From JADJPO01 sp046330955 (GTDB lineage: Bacteria > Actinomycetota > Actinomycetes > Actinomycetales > Kineosporiaceae): a DNA stretch of 64,000 nucleotides. Position numbers and translations under genes: made by a program. The notes beneath the pieces were generated by a model that was not told the DNA's origin, did not search any database, and saw nothing but the letters and a program-made list of their open reading frames with translations. This document shows, piece by piece, positions 10,485 to 19,587 of this stretch; position 1 is the stretch's first letter, and each line of letters begins with the position of its first letter. The stretch is from NCBI GenBank assembly GCA_046330955.1, contig JAXLRT010000013.1, positions 83,189 through 147,188 of the forward strand, written 5' to 3'.

Positions 10485-12667
10485 ATGTGTATGTCCGTGC
10501 TGGAGGCCTGCTTCGCCGAGTCGGGTGACCCCGATGAGGTCGCGGCCCTGCGCGCGGAGTGCGCCCGGCTACGCGCTCGGGACGGCGAGCTGCGGACGGC
10601 GTGTAGTCGCCTGGAACGTCGGGTGAACCGGTTGGTCGAGGAGCAGGACTGGGCCACCCGTCGGATCGCCCGCCTCACCGACCGGTGCACCCACCTGGCC
10701 GGGTTGGTGCCGGTAACGGACGGCGAGGCCACCTCGAACGATGCGGCTGCGGGTGGTCTGGTGGCGGCGTTGGCCGGTGACGGTGGCGCCCGGTTGGCGG
10801 CCGCGATTCAGACCGCGGTCGGTGACCTGGCCGCCCTGTCCGTCCCCGACCCCGACAGCGGGGTCGAACTGGGATGTCTGGCCGACCTGCCCGACCGGAC
10901 CGTCGCTGACCTCGCCGCCGCGAGCTGCCGCCTGGCGACCTGGGCCAAGTTGGCCGCCACCGTAGCCACGGAGGAGCTGGTCACTCGGTGGGAGAACGGC
11001 GCCGCCGACGAGGAAGCCAGTCCCGTGAACGCGCAACCGGTGTTCCCCGACCACGACCTCGGTTTCCGGGCCGCGATCGCCGAGACCGCCACCACCTGTG
11101 TCATCTCCGAATCCACCCTGACGGCACGGGTCGACACCCTGCGCGACCTCCCCGCCCGCCTGCCCGGGCTGTGGCACCTGCTGGCCACCGGGGCGGTCGA
11201 CATCGACACCGCACGACTGGTCCACTCCAAGACCCGTCACCTCCCCGGGGAGGCCCTGACCCGCCTGGAATCGCAGATCCTGGTGAAGGTCACCACGTTG
11301 ACCTGGGGTCAGATCGCCGCGTGGCTGGATCGGATCGTCGCGAAGGCTGATCCGCGGAGTTGGCCGAGCAGATCGCCGACAACCTTGAACGCCGCAACGT
11401 CTCCTTCCGCACCGCCGGCCCGGGGACGGGGCGGATGACGTTGACGGCGTCGGTGGAGGCGATCGAGGCGATCCGGATGGCACTGCTCTGCTATGCCTCC
11501 GCCGGTGATGACCCCGGCCACCACCGTCCTGCGGCTGCGGTCCGGGCCGACATCATCACCGACCTGATCATCCGCCCCGGCACCCACACGGCCGCGGCAC
11601 CCGCCCCAGCCGCTGGCACAGGAACTGACACCGGCGCCGACCCTGCTTCCGCCGCCGGCACCAACACGGGCACTGCTTCTGCCGCAGCTCCCGGCACCGA
11701 CGCTTGTACTGAAACTGGGACTTGCACAGGGACTTGCGACGACCCAGCCCCTGACACCGCCGCCCCAGCCTCTGCCGCAACCCCAGGCACCGACACTCGG
11801 ACCGGCACCGGCACCGGCGACGAGAACGAACTCGACACCGATGGCCAGGGCGAAAGCCGAGGCGACCCCCGAGCCGAGACCGAACCACCACAAGCCGACA
11901 CCGAAACCCATACCGACACCGAAACCCATACCGACGCCTGCACCTCGAACGGCACTGGCAGACAGGACACGACCCCGCAGGTCGCCCCTGCTTGCCGTCC
12001 ACACCGTTCGACCCCCAGGCCTTCGCGGCGTTGCCCGGGTCCCCTCGGGTCCATGTCACGGTGCCGCTGTCGGCCGTCCTCGGTGGTGAGGGCATCGGGG
12101 AGATCAACGACTACGGACCCTCACCGCCGAAACCATTCGCGAGCTACTCGCCGGGCTACACCGCATGGGCGCCACCGCGACCTGGCGGTGCCTGATCACC
12201 GACGACAACCCGGCATCACCCACCCACGGCACCGTGCTGGGCATCGGCAGGGCACCCCATGCTCTGGTCCGCACCGCCACCGGACTGCTCCGCGAACTCG
12301 TCCAAGCCCGCGAGCAGTGCTGCACGTCTCCGGCTGCCGACGCCGGGCGGTGACCTGCGAGGTCGACCACCGCATCCCCTACAGCGACGGCGGAGCGACC
12401 TGCGAGTGCAACCTGCACCCGTTGTGCAAGCACCACCACCGGCTGCGTGAACGCGGGTTCACCCCGACCCTGGTCGACCCGGGCACCGGTATGCCCATCA
12501 CCCAATGGGTCACCCCCACCGGACGAACCATCCGAACCGAAACCGAACACCCACCCTTCTGGAGGCTCAGCGTGGGCAGCTTGGTCGAGCACTGGGCCTG
12601 GCGATGGACCTGCACGGCGGTGATCTCGATGCAGCCCGACGGATCACCGAAGTGCCGGCTGCATTGA
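10485..12667 (+). pseudogene. Frameshifted DUF222/HNH endonuclease (13E12-repeat-like)
   Basis: The N-terminal DUF222 part is open from the ATG at 10485 (another ATG at 10491) to about 11350, reading AVDIDTARLVHSKTRHLPGE and QIAAWLDRIVAKADP. The protein then continues in a second frame (AEQIADNLERRNVSFRTAGP), a third near 11992 (FDPQAFAALPGSPRVHVTVP), a fourth near 12165 (MGATATWRCLITDDNPASP), and back to the second for the HNH core (CEVDHRIPYSDGG, CNLHPLCKHHHRLRERG). At least four single-base shifts are therefore needed to rebuild one protein. Between the domains lies a Thr/Gly/Ala/Asp-rich linker at 11575-11950. This is the family multiplied as the 13E12 repeat in mycobacteria. Decay is likelier than sequencing error, but both remain possible. 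Confidence 0.85.
11895..11930 (+). repeat. 18-bp tandem duplication in the DUF222/HNH linker
   Basis: The unit ccgacaccgaaacccata occurs twice in direct succession (11895-11912 and 11913-11930). It lies inside the low-complexity Thr/Glu/Asp linker of the frameshifted nuclease gene. This is a slippage-type expansion, not a CRISPR array. Confidence 0.9.
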
Positions 12668-12703
12668 ACCCACAACGCGCTTCAGGAACGCCCTACACGA
12701 GAA

Positions 12704-13468
12704 TCACGATGACGGAAGCGACCACCAGCGTGGCGGGCAACATCCAGGGCAGCAGGTCCATGAGCCATCGCGACCCCCGGGCAGCACGAACGGCTCACGG
12801 CCTGTCCGCGGATCGATCACCGGATCGATCAGTGCTGCACCGCGCGAGGCCGACCGCCCCGGTAAGGAGTTCCAGAGCCAGAAGCTGACCCCACCGACGG
12901 CGAGCAACGTGAGGGACACGCCCAGCAGGACCACGGCGTTCGCGGTGAGCGCCGGCCGCCGCCACAGGGCACCCAGGCCAACCGGCACCGTCAACCCGAT
13001 CCAGAGCACGATCACCGTCGGCCATCTGCGGCCGCCGCGCATCAGCCACGGCAGCCACCCCACCCATGCAGCCACGAGTACCCCGATCATTACGGCCGAG
13101 ACCAACTCGCCTGCACCGAGCGTCGCCGTGGAGTGATCGCGCAAACCGCTCGCAGAGTCCAGGAACCCCACGACACCGAGCATCGTGCTGCCGGCGAGCA
13201 CTCCCGATCCCCACCAGGGCACACGCGCGGTATGCGGCAGACTGGGCGCCATCTCGTCGGCGTACTCCGCCGCGTCGCCGAATGCCTGCAGCGGACTCTC
13301 GCCGCTCTCGGCGCAGTGCGCGTCCACCTGGGCGAGGGCATCGCCGATGGAGCGGCCCGGCACGTCCCGCAATCGCAGCTGCACCACGAAAGCATCCCGC
13401 CATGGATCCATCAGGTTCCCCCCACGGAACCACCGACCGAGCACGGAAACCTCCGCCCGAGTGTTCAC
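12704..13468 (-). CDS. Membrane protein with N-terminal HAAS/DUF1700-like region, partner of PadR regulator
   Basis: The GTG at 13468 overlaps the stop of the upstream PadR gene as GTGA, which argues for coupled translation; an in-frame ATG at 13411 with purine-rich sequence before it is an alternative. The product (254 residues, or 235 from the ATG) begins with a cytosolic segment (VVQLRLRDVPGRSIGDALAQ, then an Ala-Phe-Gly-Asp motif) resembling the small HAAS domains often found beside PadR genes. About four hydrophobic helices follow (GSGVLAGSTMLGVVGFL, LVSAVMIGVLVAAWVGWLPW and others). Function is unknown; the pairing suggests an envelope-stress or efflux accessory role. Confidence 0.7.
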   Translation of the reverse strand: MNTRAEVSVLGRWFRGGNLMDPWRDAFVVQLRLRDVPGRSIGDALAQVDAHCAESGESPLQAFGDAAEYADEMAPSLPHTARVPWWGSGVLAGSTMLGVVGFLDSASGLRDHSTATLGAGELVSAVMIGVLVAAWVGWLPWLMRGGRRWPTVIVLWIGLTVPVGLGALWRRPALTANAVVLLGVSLTLLAVGGVSFWLWNSLPGRSASRGAALIDPVIDPRTGREPFVLPGGRDGSWTCCPGCCPPRWWSLPSS

Positions 13469-13884
13469 GATTGCCCCCTGATCATGTCGGCAGGCGGCGG
13501 CACCGAATTCTCGAACGTCACTGTTGCCCTGGACATCACCGACCCCTCGGACATCAGAGCAGCGGACACCGTCGTGGTGAAGGCCTGCCACAACTGCACC
13601 TGGCGGGCCAACTTGAGCCGCCCGTCACCGGTGATGGCGAAGACCTTGCGGCCCGGCCCGCCATCACCCGCCTGCCAGGTCGAGGCCACCAGCCCATCCG
13701 CTTCGAGCCGGGCCAACAACGGATACAGCGTGCCACCCTTGATGACGCCGAATCCCTTGTCCGCCAACGCTTGTGCGATGGCGTAGCCATGGTTCGGCGC
13801 TTCCGACACGGCAGCCAGCACGCAGAACTCCAGCACCCCGCGCAGCCACTCACCCGGCCATCGAGCAGTCGATGCGTCGTCCAT
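13465..13884 (-). CDS. PadR family transcriptional regulator
   Basis: The 139-residue protein has a PadR winged helix: WLRGVLEFCVLAAVSEAPNH, GYAIAQALADKGF, then KGGTLYPLLARLEADGLVAS and the wing GGPGRKVFAITGDGR. A short C-terminal dimerisation helix follows, so it is the small subtype (PadR-s2). It is translationally coupled to the downstream membrane-protein gene. The promoter just upstream carries an inverted repeat suited to autorepression, and the start codon lies so close to the -10 box that the transcript is probably leaderless. Confidence 0.9.
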   Translation of the reverse strand: MDDASTARWPGEWLRGVLEFCVLAAVSEAPNHGYAIAQALADKGFGVIKGGTLYPLLARLEADGLVASTWQAGDGGPGRKVFAITGDGRLKLARQVQLWQAFTTTVSAALMSEGSVMSRATVTFENSVPPPADMIRGQS

Positions 13885-13886
13885 GG

Positions 13887-13919
13887 CTAGACAGTACGAC
13901 CATCTAGTCAGTCACACAA
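13887..13919 (-). promoter_or_regulatory. PadR promoter with overlapping inverted-repeat operator
   Basis: On the minus strand TTGTGT (13919-13914) and TACTGT (13896-13891) are separated by 17 bases and fit -35 and -10 boxes. The -10 box ends six bases before the ATG, which predicts a leaderless mRNA. An inverted repeat with CTAGA/TCTAG arms (13887-13891 and 13903-13907) covers the -10 region and is a candidate PadR autorepression site. Confidence 0.6.
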
Positions 13920-13938
13920 TCTACTGGAGCCACCGAAC

Positions 13939-15000
13939 TCAGTGATCGTGCGAGTGCCCACGCACCTGCCCCTGGGGGATCGGGGCGACGCGGTCGTCCA
14001 GCAGCGGCTGCGCCGGGTCCCAGCGGGTGCCCTCGGCGGCGTCCCGGCGACGGCGGGCGATGGCCGACAGTGCCTCCAGCACGACCCGGTTGGCCAGCGC
14101 CGCGGTGATGTCGGCGTGGTCGTAGGGCGGAGCCACCTCGACGACGTCCATGCCGACCACCGGCAGCTCGAGGCAGATCCGCCGGACGGCGTCCAACAGC
14201 GCCCGTGCGGTCAGGCCGCCCGGCTCCGGGGTACCGGTGCCGGGCGCGTGCGCCGGATCGCAGACGTCGATGTCGACCGACAGGAACACCCCGTCGCAGT
14301 CGTCGGTGGCGATGCCGAACGCCTCGGTCAGACAGGTCTCGAGCCCCCGGTGACCGATCTCGGTCATCTCGTAGGAGCGCATCCGTTGACCGGCCATCCA
14401 GTCCAGGGTCTCGGGGCCGGGCCAATACCCCCGCAGCCCCACCTGCAGGAACCGGTCGCCCCGCACCGCCCCCGACTCGATCAGGCGGCGCATGGGCGTG
14501 CCGTGCCCCCACAGCGAGCCGAAGTCGACGTCCCCGGTGTCGGCGTGGGCGTCGAAGTGGATCAGCGAGATCCGCCCCGCCCCCAACACGTCGGCCAGGC
14601 CCGAGGTGTCGGCGTAGGTGATCGAGTGATCGCCCCCCAGCACCACCGGGATGGCACCGGAGGCCGCCACCTGGGCCACCGCCGTCCGGATCTGCCCGAG
14701 CGAGCGCTCGATGTCGCCCGCGAAGACCTCCACATCCCCGGCGTCGACCACGCGCAGGTCGCGCAACCCGTCGGTGCGCAGCGCCAGCGAGGGCCGCGAG
14801 CCGTCGTGCGGCAGGTAATCGGTGCCGCGGATCGCCTGTGGCCCGAACCGCGCCCCCGAGCGGTAGCTCACACCACCGTCGAACGGCGCCCCGACGATCA
14901 CCACCTCGGCGTCGGCGTAGCTGCTCGGGTCGTCGAGGTCGGCCGCCGGCACCCCGAGGAAGGTGAAGTCGGGGCCGAACAGGTTTCCGATGCGGGTCAT
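13939..15000 (-). CDS. Agmatinase/ureohydrolase family protein
   Basis: The 353-residue protein has the binuclear manganese site of ureohydrolases: VVLGGDHSITYA, LIHFDAHADTGD and FLSVDIDVCDPAHAPGTGTP. These enzymes cleave guanidino compounds (agmatine, guanidinobutyrate and similar) into urea and an amine. Which guanidine is used cannot be decided from motifs. A GAGAAGG site precedes the ATG. The gene follows the NCS1 permease by 47 bases in the same orientation, so the two are probably an operon for importing and hydrolysing a nitrogen-rich compound under the divergent TetR regulator. It ends in a His-rich tail (GHSHDH). Confidence 0.92.
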   Translation of the reverse strand: MTRIGNLFGPDFTFLGVPAADLDDPSSYADAEVVIVGAPFDGGVSYRSGARFGPQAIRGTDYLPHDGSRPSLALRTDGLRDLRVVDAGDVEVFAGDIERSLGQIRTAVAQVAASGAIPVVLGGDHSITYADTSGLADVLGAGRISLIHFDAHADTGDVDFGSLWGHGTPMRRLIESGAVRGDRFLQVGLRGYWPGPETLDWMAGQRMRSYEMTEIGHRGLETCLTEAFGIATDDCDGVFLSVDIDVCDPAHAPGTGTPEPGGLTARALLDAVRRICLELPVVGMDVVEVAPPYDHADITAALANRVVLEALSAIARRRRDAAEGTRWDPAQPLLDDRVAPIPQGQVRGHSHDH

Positions 15001-15047
15001 GCTCGCCTTCTCAACAGGGGGTGACGATCGGGACGGCGCGTGGCCGG

Positions 15048-16502
15048 CTACGCGTCGTGGCCGGCGGCGGGCTGGGCCAGCCAGCTCGGCCGCAGCTCGA
15101 TGAGCGCACGGTAGACGACGGCGGCCACCACCGCCGAGGTGAGGAAGCTGATGTCGATACCGCCGGCCGCCTCGGCCAGCGGGCCGACGTAGGAGTCGGT
15201 GGCGTTCGACAGCACCCCGACCAGGCTGCCGGCCGCCCATGAGATCAGCGCGGCCGCGTTCCAGCCGCCCCGGTACCAGTAGAGGCCACCGGTGCGCCGC
15301 CGGTTGAACACCTGCAGCGACTCCCGGTCGAACCGGCCCCGGGTGCCCCGGTGGGCCAGCAGGGTGATCACCGCCCAGGGCGTGGCGAGCGAGGTCAACA
15401 CCACCACGAACGTGGTCACCGCGGTCTCGGCCTGCCAGACGAAGGTGCCGAGGTAGACCAGCACGGTCGAGGTCAGGGTGACCACCACGGTCGCCTGCAC
15501 CCGGCTCAGCCGCGGCAGGATCGCGTCGAGGTCCAGCCCCATGCTGTAGAGGTTCATGCCGCCCTGACCGAGGCTGCCGACCACCGCCGCCACCAGCAGC
15601 GGCACCACCAGCCAGCCCGGTGCGCCACCCAGGACGCCCGCGACGAAACTGTTCTCGTCGAACAGGATCGAGGCGGTGAACGCGCCCCACAGGGTGGGGA
15701 TCAGCAACCCGACGAAGAGCCCCACGAACAACGAGCCGAGCACCGTCCGCGGGTGGTGGCGGCGCGGGGAGATGTAGCGGGTCCAGTCCCCGATCTGGGT
15801 CACGTACGACAGCGGCCCGGCCACTCCGGCGGTGAGCGCCGCCAGCAACCAGGTGGGCCAGAACGTGCCCAGCGCGTACTGATCGGGAGCCCCCGGGTAG
15901 GCGGCGTCGAACCGGCTCCACAGCCCGATGACGCTCAGCACCATGGCCGCACCGACCACGGCGACGATGATCCGGTTGATCCGCAGCAGCCAGCCGTAGC
16001 CGTAGATCGCCACCAGGCCGACCGCCGCGGCCAGCACGGCGTACCCGATCACGTACTGCGCGGTGCCGCCCTGCGACCCGGTGAGCCGGTCGAGCCCCAC
16101 GACGAGGGCCTCGCCGCCGGTCCAGATGGTCAGCGCCACGTACCCCAGGCAGAGCAGCAGCCCGATCACCGAGGCCACCAGGCGCCCCTGGACGCCGAAG
16201 TAGGCACCCGAGGCGACCGAGTTGTTGGTCCCCGCCCGCAGCCCCGGCAACGCCATCGGGGTCACGGCCAGCGCGCCGACGGCGGTGCCGGCCACCATGG
16301 CGCCGACCGAGGCCCACCAGCTCAGCCCGTACAGGATGCACAGCCAGCCGAACACCCCGACCGACAGTGCCATGTTGCCGCCCCACAGGATCGCGATCAG
16401 ATCGCGCGGGGACGACGTGCGCGCCTCGTCCGGGATGGTGTCGACACCGAACTGCTCGACACCTGCGGCGGACGGCGCAGCCGAGGACTCGTGCACCACC
16501 AT
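15048..16502 (-). CDS. NCS1 family permease (cytosine/purine/allantoin-type transporter)
   Basis: The 484-residue protein has about twelve membrane helices. It opens with the NCS1 pattern: a cytosolic N-terminus, then RDLIAILWGGNMALSVGVFG. A GPLSYVTQIGDWTRYISP segment sits where NCS1 proteins have their conserved loop. The family imports nucleobases, hydantoins, allantoin and related ureides with H+ or Na+. Its position before an agmatinase family gene suggests a guanidino or ureide substrate, which is inference. The start ATG lies 22 bases from an inverted repeat shared with the divergent TetR gene. Confidence 0.9.
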   Translation of the reverse strand: MVVHESSAAPSAAGVEQFGVDTIPDEARTSSPRDLIAILWGGNMALSVGVFGWLCILYGLSWWASVGAMVAGTAVGALAVTPMALPGLRAGTNNSVASGAYFGVQGRLVASVIGLLLCLGYVALTIWTGGEALVVGLDRLTGSQGGTAQYVIGYAVLAAAVGLVAIYGYGWLLRINRIIVAVVGAAMVLSVIGLWSRFDAAYPGAPDQYALGTFWPTWLLAALTAGVAGPLSYVTQIGDWTRYISPRRHHPRTVLGSLFVGLFVGLLIPTLWGAFTASILFDENSFVAGVLGGAPGWLVVPLLVAAVVGSLGQGGMNLYSMGLDLDAILPRLSRVQATVVVTLTSTVLVYLGTFVWQAETAVTTFVVVLTSLATPWAVITLLAHRGTRGRFDRESLQVFNRRRTGGLYWYRGGWNAAALISWAAGSLVGVLSNATDSYVGPLAEAAGGIDISFLTSAVVAAVVYRALIELRPSWLAQPAAGHDA

Positions 16503-16523
16503 GGCGCGCAGCGTAGGGCAGGT

Positions 16524-16538
16524 TAGAAATTCTTTCTA
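16524..16538. promoter_or_regulatory. Candidate TetR operator between the NCS1 permease and TetR genes
   Basis: A perfect inverted repeat, TAGAAA-TTC-TTTCTA, sits in the 53-base gap between the divergent starts. It is the only AT-rich stretch there and would overlap both promoters. A dimeric TetR protein binding here could repress both directions. Confidence 0.65.
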
Positions 16539-16555
16539 GACCTAGACTCCCCCGG

Positions 16556-17158
16556 GTGACCCGAGGCCGCTCCGAGCCCCCCGGTGCCCGTGATCGGGTG
16601 CTGCGGGCGGCCCTGCGCGCCGCCGCCGAATCCGCCCCGGGGCCGGTTCGGGTGGCCGACATCGCCGCCCGCGCCGGTATGAGCGCGGGGCACGTCATGT
16701 ACTACTTCCAGCGCCGGGACCGGATCCTGGCCGAGACCCTGCTCTACGCCGAGGCCGAGCTGACCGCCACCCGCGACCGGCTGGTGGCCGGGGCCGGGGC
16801 GACCCCGACCGTGCTGCGGGGACTGGTGCGCCTCTACCTGCCGAGCAGCGGATCGGACCCTCGCTGGCGGTTGTGGGCGCAGACCCTGGCCAGCCCACCG
16901 GACGACGCCGAGACCCTGGCCGCCCTCGCCGAGGTGGTCGACTCGTGGCAGCAGGCCTTCGCCACCGTGATCCGGCGCGGGCATGCCGAGAACAGCCTGC
17001 ACTGCGAGGACGCCGACCAGGAGGCCTACCGCAGTTGCCGGTTGATGGACGGCTACGCCCTCGAGGTGATGCTGGGCGTGAGGGGGCGCACCCGGGCCTG
17101 GGCGGTGCGATCGGTGATGGCAGCCCTCGAGCACACCCTGGCGATGCCGCCGTCGTGA
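16556..17158 (+). CDS. TetR/AcrR family transcriptional regulator
   Basis: The GTG-initiated 200-residue protein has an N-terminal TetR helix-turn-helix (VRVADIAARAGMSAGHVMYYF at about residues 35-56) and a helical ligand-binding domain rich in Trp and Leu (WRLWAQTLASPPDDAETLAAL). It diverges from the NCS1 permease and agmatinase family genes across a 53-base gap holding a perfect inverted repeat. It is therefore the likely local repressor, responding to the transported nitrogen compound or its product. It is convergent with gatD, eight bases away. Confidence 0.9.
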   Translation: MTRGRSEPPGARDRVLRAALRAAAESAPGPVRVADIAARAGMSAGHVMYYFQRRDRILAETLLYAEAELTATRDRLVAGAGATPTVLRGLVRLYLPSSGSDPRWRLWAQTLASPPDDAETLAALAEVVDSWQQAFATVIRRGHAENSLHCEDADQEAYRSCRLMDGYALEVMLGVRGRTRAWAVRSVMAALEHTLAMPPS

Positions 17159-17166
17159 GCGGCCGG

Positions 17167-18009
17167 TCAGTGACCGCTGAGCGTTGCCGAGGCCCCGGAC
17201 GGCGCAGAATCCTTGCGCCGCAAGCGAGTCATGACCGATCGGGCACGGCTGGCCCGCTCGGTGGCGGGCAGCACGTGGTGGCGGCGGTGGTGCCGCAGGG
17301 CCGCGGCCAGGGAATCGTCGATCGGCTCCAGCGGCCCCGTCACCGCCGACAGGATCAGATCGGCCAGAGCCGGATTGAGCGCCAGCGCCGGGCCGTGCAG
17401 ATAGGTGCCGAACACCGCCCCCTGGACGGCGCCCTCGGTGCGCACCCCCGCCGCGTCCGGGACGCCGTTGCCGACGCCGACCTCGACCTCGGCCAACGGA
17501 GCTGCCGCCGGGCCGAGAGTCGTTGCGCCGCCGTGGTTCTCGAAGCCGATCAGGTCGGGCAGCGTCGCGCCGTCCGGTAGCGGCAGGGCCCGGGCCAGCA
17601 CGTTCCCGACCGCCCGGCGCTCCAGCCGCCCGGTGGTGACGTCCAGCAATCCCAACCCCTCGGCGGGAACCCCGCCCACGCCCAGGAACACCGTCCCCAG
17701 CAGTTGGTACCCGGCGCAGATGCCCAGCACGGCGGCGCCGCGCTGCGCGGCGGCGACCAGCGCGCCGTCCGCTCGCAACATCTGTGCTGCCGCAGTCTGT
17801 TTGGCGTCCTCACCACCGCCCAGCAGGTAGACGTCACCCTCACGGGGAAGCGCCTCGCCGGGCTCGACCGGGATCAGTTCGCACGGCCGGCCGCGCAGCT
17901 GCAGCCGCCCCCGCAGCACGATGGCGTTCCCCGCATCGCCGTACGTACCCAACAGGTTCGGGTAGACGTGCACGATCCGGACGACGGACTCCCCCACCGG
18001 TGAGGTCAT
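17167..18009 (-). CDS. gatD: Lipid II isoglutaminyl synthase, glutaminase subunit GatD
   Basis: The 280-residue protein is a class I glutamine amidotransferase: IVHVYPNLLGTYGDAGNA at the N-terminus, the nucleophile motif VLGICAGYQLLG, GFENHGG, and the His region FGTYLHGPALALNP. GatD supplies ammonia to MurT for amidation of the D-Glu residue of lipid II, a cell-wall modification of Gram-positives. Its ATG overlaps the murT stop as ATGA, so the two are translated together. The C-terminal tail after about residue 235 is basic (RHHRRHHVLPA, MTRLRRK). Confidence 0.95.
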   Translation of the reverse strand: MTSPVGESVVRIVHVYPNLLGTYGDAGNAIVLRGRLQLRGRPCELIPVEPGEALPREGDVYLLGGGEDAKQTAAAQMLRADGALVAAAQRGAAVLGICAGYQLLGTVFLGVGGVPAEGLGLLDVTTGRLERRAVGNVLARALPLPDGATLPDLIGFENHGGATTLGPAAAPLAEVEVGVGNGVPDAAGVRTEGAVQGAVFGTYLHGPALALNPALADLILSAVTGPLEPIDDSLAAALRHHRRHHVLPATERASRARSVMTRLRRKDSAPSGASATLSGH

Positions 18010-19292
18010 GCGTTCAGCCCTCCGTCGACGTAGCGGCGCATCTCGCGGAAGGCGGTGTAGTTGGCCGCCACCACCATCGGTCCCGGCGGCAACAGGCCGG
18101 CCAGCCGCATCAGGTCGGGCTCGACGATCGGGGTGGCCCCGGCGTAGTGCAGTCGGACGGCCAGGTCGTCCCGGCGGTCGCCCGTGGCGCCGACCACGCG
18201 ACCGGCCAGCCGCTCGAACGGCACGTCCCACAACCACGAGGTGTCGGTGCCGTCCGCGATCCGGGCGTTGATGCCGATGGCCATCACCGCGTCGTCCGGG
18301 ATCATGCTCAGCGCGGCGGCCCAGCCGGCGGGGTTCTTGGCCAGCAGCAGCGGCGCGGACCGGCCGCCCAGTGCCAGCGTGGCGTACCGGCCGTCGACCA
18401 CCTCGACCTCACCGACCCGGGACGCCGCGGTCTCGGCGGGTACCCCGAGGGCCACCGCCGCCGCGATGGCGAAGATCGCGTTGCCGCGGTTGACGTCGCC
18501 CGGCAGGCGCACCGTGAACGGCAACGACCCGCCGTCCGGCAACCGCACGCCGTCCGGGGTCAGCACGTAGTCGGGGGTGGGCATCGCGAAGCCGCACCCG
18601 CAGCTCCAGCGGCTGAGCTCGGCCTCGGTCGGCTGCGACCAGTGCAACACCGCACCGCACCGTGGGCAGACGCTGGCGTCCTCGGTCCAGCGCAGCCCGG
18701 GGTCGACCCAGATCGGGCGGCCGGCGAAGGCGGCATCGGCCACGTGAGGGTCCGCGGCGTTGGCCACCACGATCACCCCGGGTTCGGCGGTGAACGCCCG
18801 CGACCACACCTGCGCCGTCCGGCTCACCTCGTGGGTGCGGTCCAGCTGATCGCGCGTCAGGTTGAGCGTGATCACGACGTCGGGATGGGTCTGGCGCATC
18901 ACCGAGGGCACGTGCAGCTCGTCGGCCTCGAGCACGGCCAGCGGCGCGTCGGAATCGTCCAGCGCCGAGACGATGCCCGGCGCCATGTTGGCACCGGTGG
19001 AGTTGGTCGCCACTGCTCCACCCAGCGCCGCCGCCACCAACCGGGTGGTGGTGGACTTGCCGTTGGTGCCGGTGACCACCACGCTGCGCCGGCCGGTCGC
19101 GAGCACCTGCAACGCATCGGGGTCGATCGCGAGCACCACCCGGCCGCGCACCACCACCCCCGAACCACGGCCCAGCCGCCGGGACAGGCCTCCGGCCAGC
19201 CGGCCCGCGTTGAGCGCCAGCCGGGTGCGCCAGGTGCGGGCCGCTGCCGAGGACGGCGGGTGGTCGGCGGTCCTCTCGGGCGCTGTGGTCAC
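18006..19292 (-). CDS. murT: Lipid II isoglutaminyl synthase, ligase subunit MurT
   Basis: The GTG at 19292 (MTTAPERTADHPP) gives 428 residues, the usual length for MurT; the open frame extends upstream but is not protein-like. It has the Mur-ligase ATP motif VVTGTNGKSTTTRLVAAAL, an AVLEADELH segment, and the four-Cys zinc ribbon inserted in the central domain (CPRCGAVLHW and WSCGCGFAMP). A DUF1727 C-terminal domain follows. MurT activates the glutamate carboxylate of lipid II with ATP for amidation by GatD, encoded next with an ATGA overlap. Confidence 0.95.
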   Translation of the reverse strand: MTTAPERTADHPPSSAAARTWRTRLALNAGRLAGGLSRRLGRGSGVVVRGRVVLAIDPDALQVLATGRRSVVVTGTNGKSTTTRLVAAALGGAVATNSTGANMAPGIVSALDDSDAPLAVLEADELHVPSVMRQTHPDVVITLNLTRDQLDRTHEVSRTAQVWSRAFTAEPGVIVVANAADPHVADAAFAGRPIWVDPGLRWTEDASVCPRCGAVLHWSQPTEAELSRWSCGCGFAMPTPDYVLTPDGVRLPDGGSLPFTVRLPGDVNRGNAIFAIAAAVALGVPAETAASRVGEVEVVDGRYATLALGGRSAPLLLAKNPAGWAAALSMIPDDAVMAIGINARIADGTDTSWLWDVPFERLAGRVVGATGDRRDDLAVRLHYAGATPIVEPDLMRLAGLLPPGPMVVAANYTAFREMRRYVDGGLNA

Positions 19293-19323
19293 CCGGTCAG
19301 GGTAATCGCCCCGGGCAGACGAA

Positions 19324-19355
19324 CGAGGTCGCCTCCCCGGAGGGAGACGACCTCG
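19324..19355 (-). terminator. Hairpin terminator after the cold-shock gene
   Basis: Arms cgaggtcg (19324-19331) and cgacctcg (19348-19355) enclose a further ctccc/gggag pairing and a short loop. The hairpin lies 28 bases beyond the csp stop and upstream of murT. Confidence 0.7.
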
Positions 19356-19383
19356 AACGACGAGTCGTCGTCGGCGGCCGACC

Positions 19384-19587
19384 TCAGACGGGCCGGACCG
19401 ACTCGGCCTGTGGACCCTTCTGACCCTGACCGACCTCGAACTCCACGCGCTGACCCTCGTCCAGGGACTTGTACCCCTCACCCTGGATCGCCGACCAGTG
19501 GACGAAGACGTCAGCCCCGCCGCCGTCGACGGTGATGAAGCCGTAGCCCTTTTCGGCGTTGAACCACTTGACGGTGCCCTGAGCCAT
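19384..19587 (-). CDS. Cold-shock protein (CspA family)
   Basis: The 67-residue OB-fold protein has both RNA-binding motifs, KGYGFITV (RNP1) and DVFVHW (RNP2), after MAQGTVKWFNAEKGYGF. This is the canonical length. Such proteins act as single-stranded RNA/DNA chaperones in the cytosol. A GGAGCGG site precedes the ATG, and the 371 bases upstream are free of genes, leaving room for the long regulatory leader usual for csp genes. Confidence 0.97.
   Translation of the reverse strand: MAQGTVKWFNAEKGYGFITVDGGGADVFVHWSAIQGEGYKSLDEGQRVEFEVGQGQKGPQAESVRPV

Noticed and set aside
11575..11950. Repetitive tract that could look like a CRISPR or satellite array
   Set aside because: Units are short, irregular and in frame with a Thr/Gly/Asp-rich protein linker; there are no spacers or cas genes.
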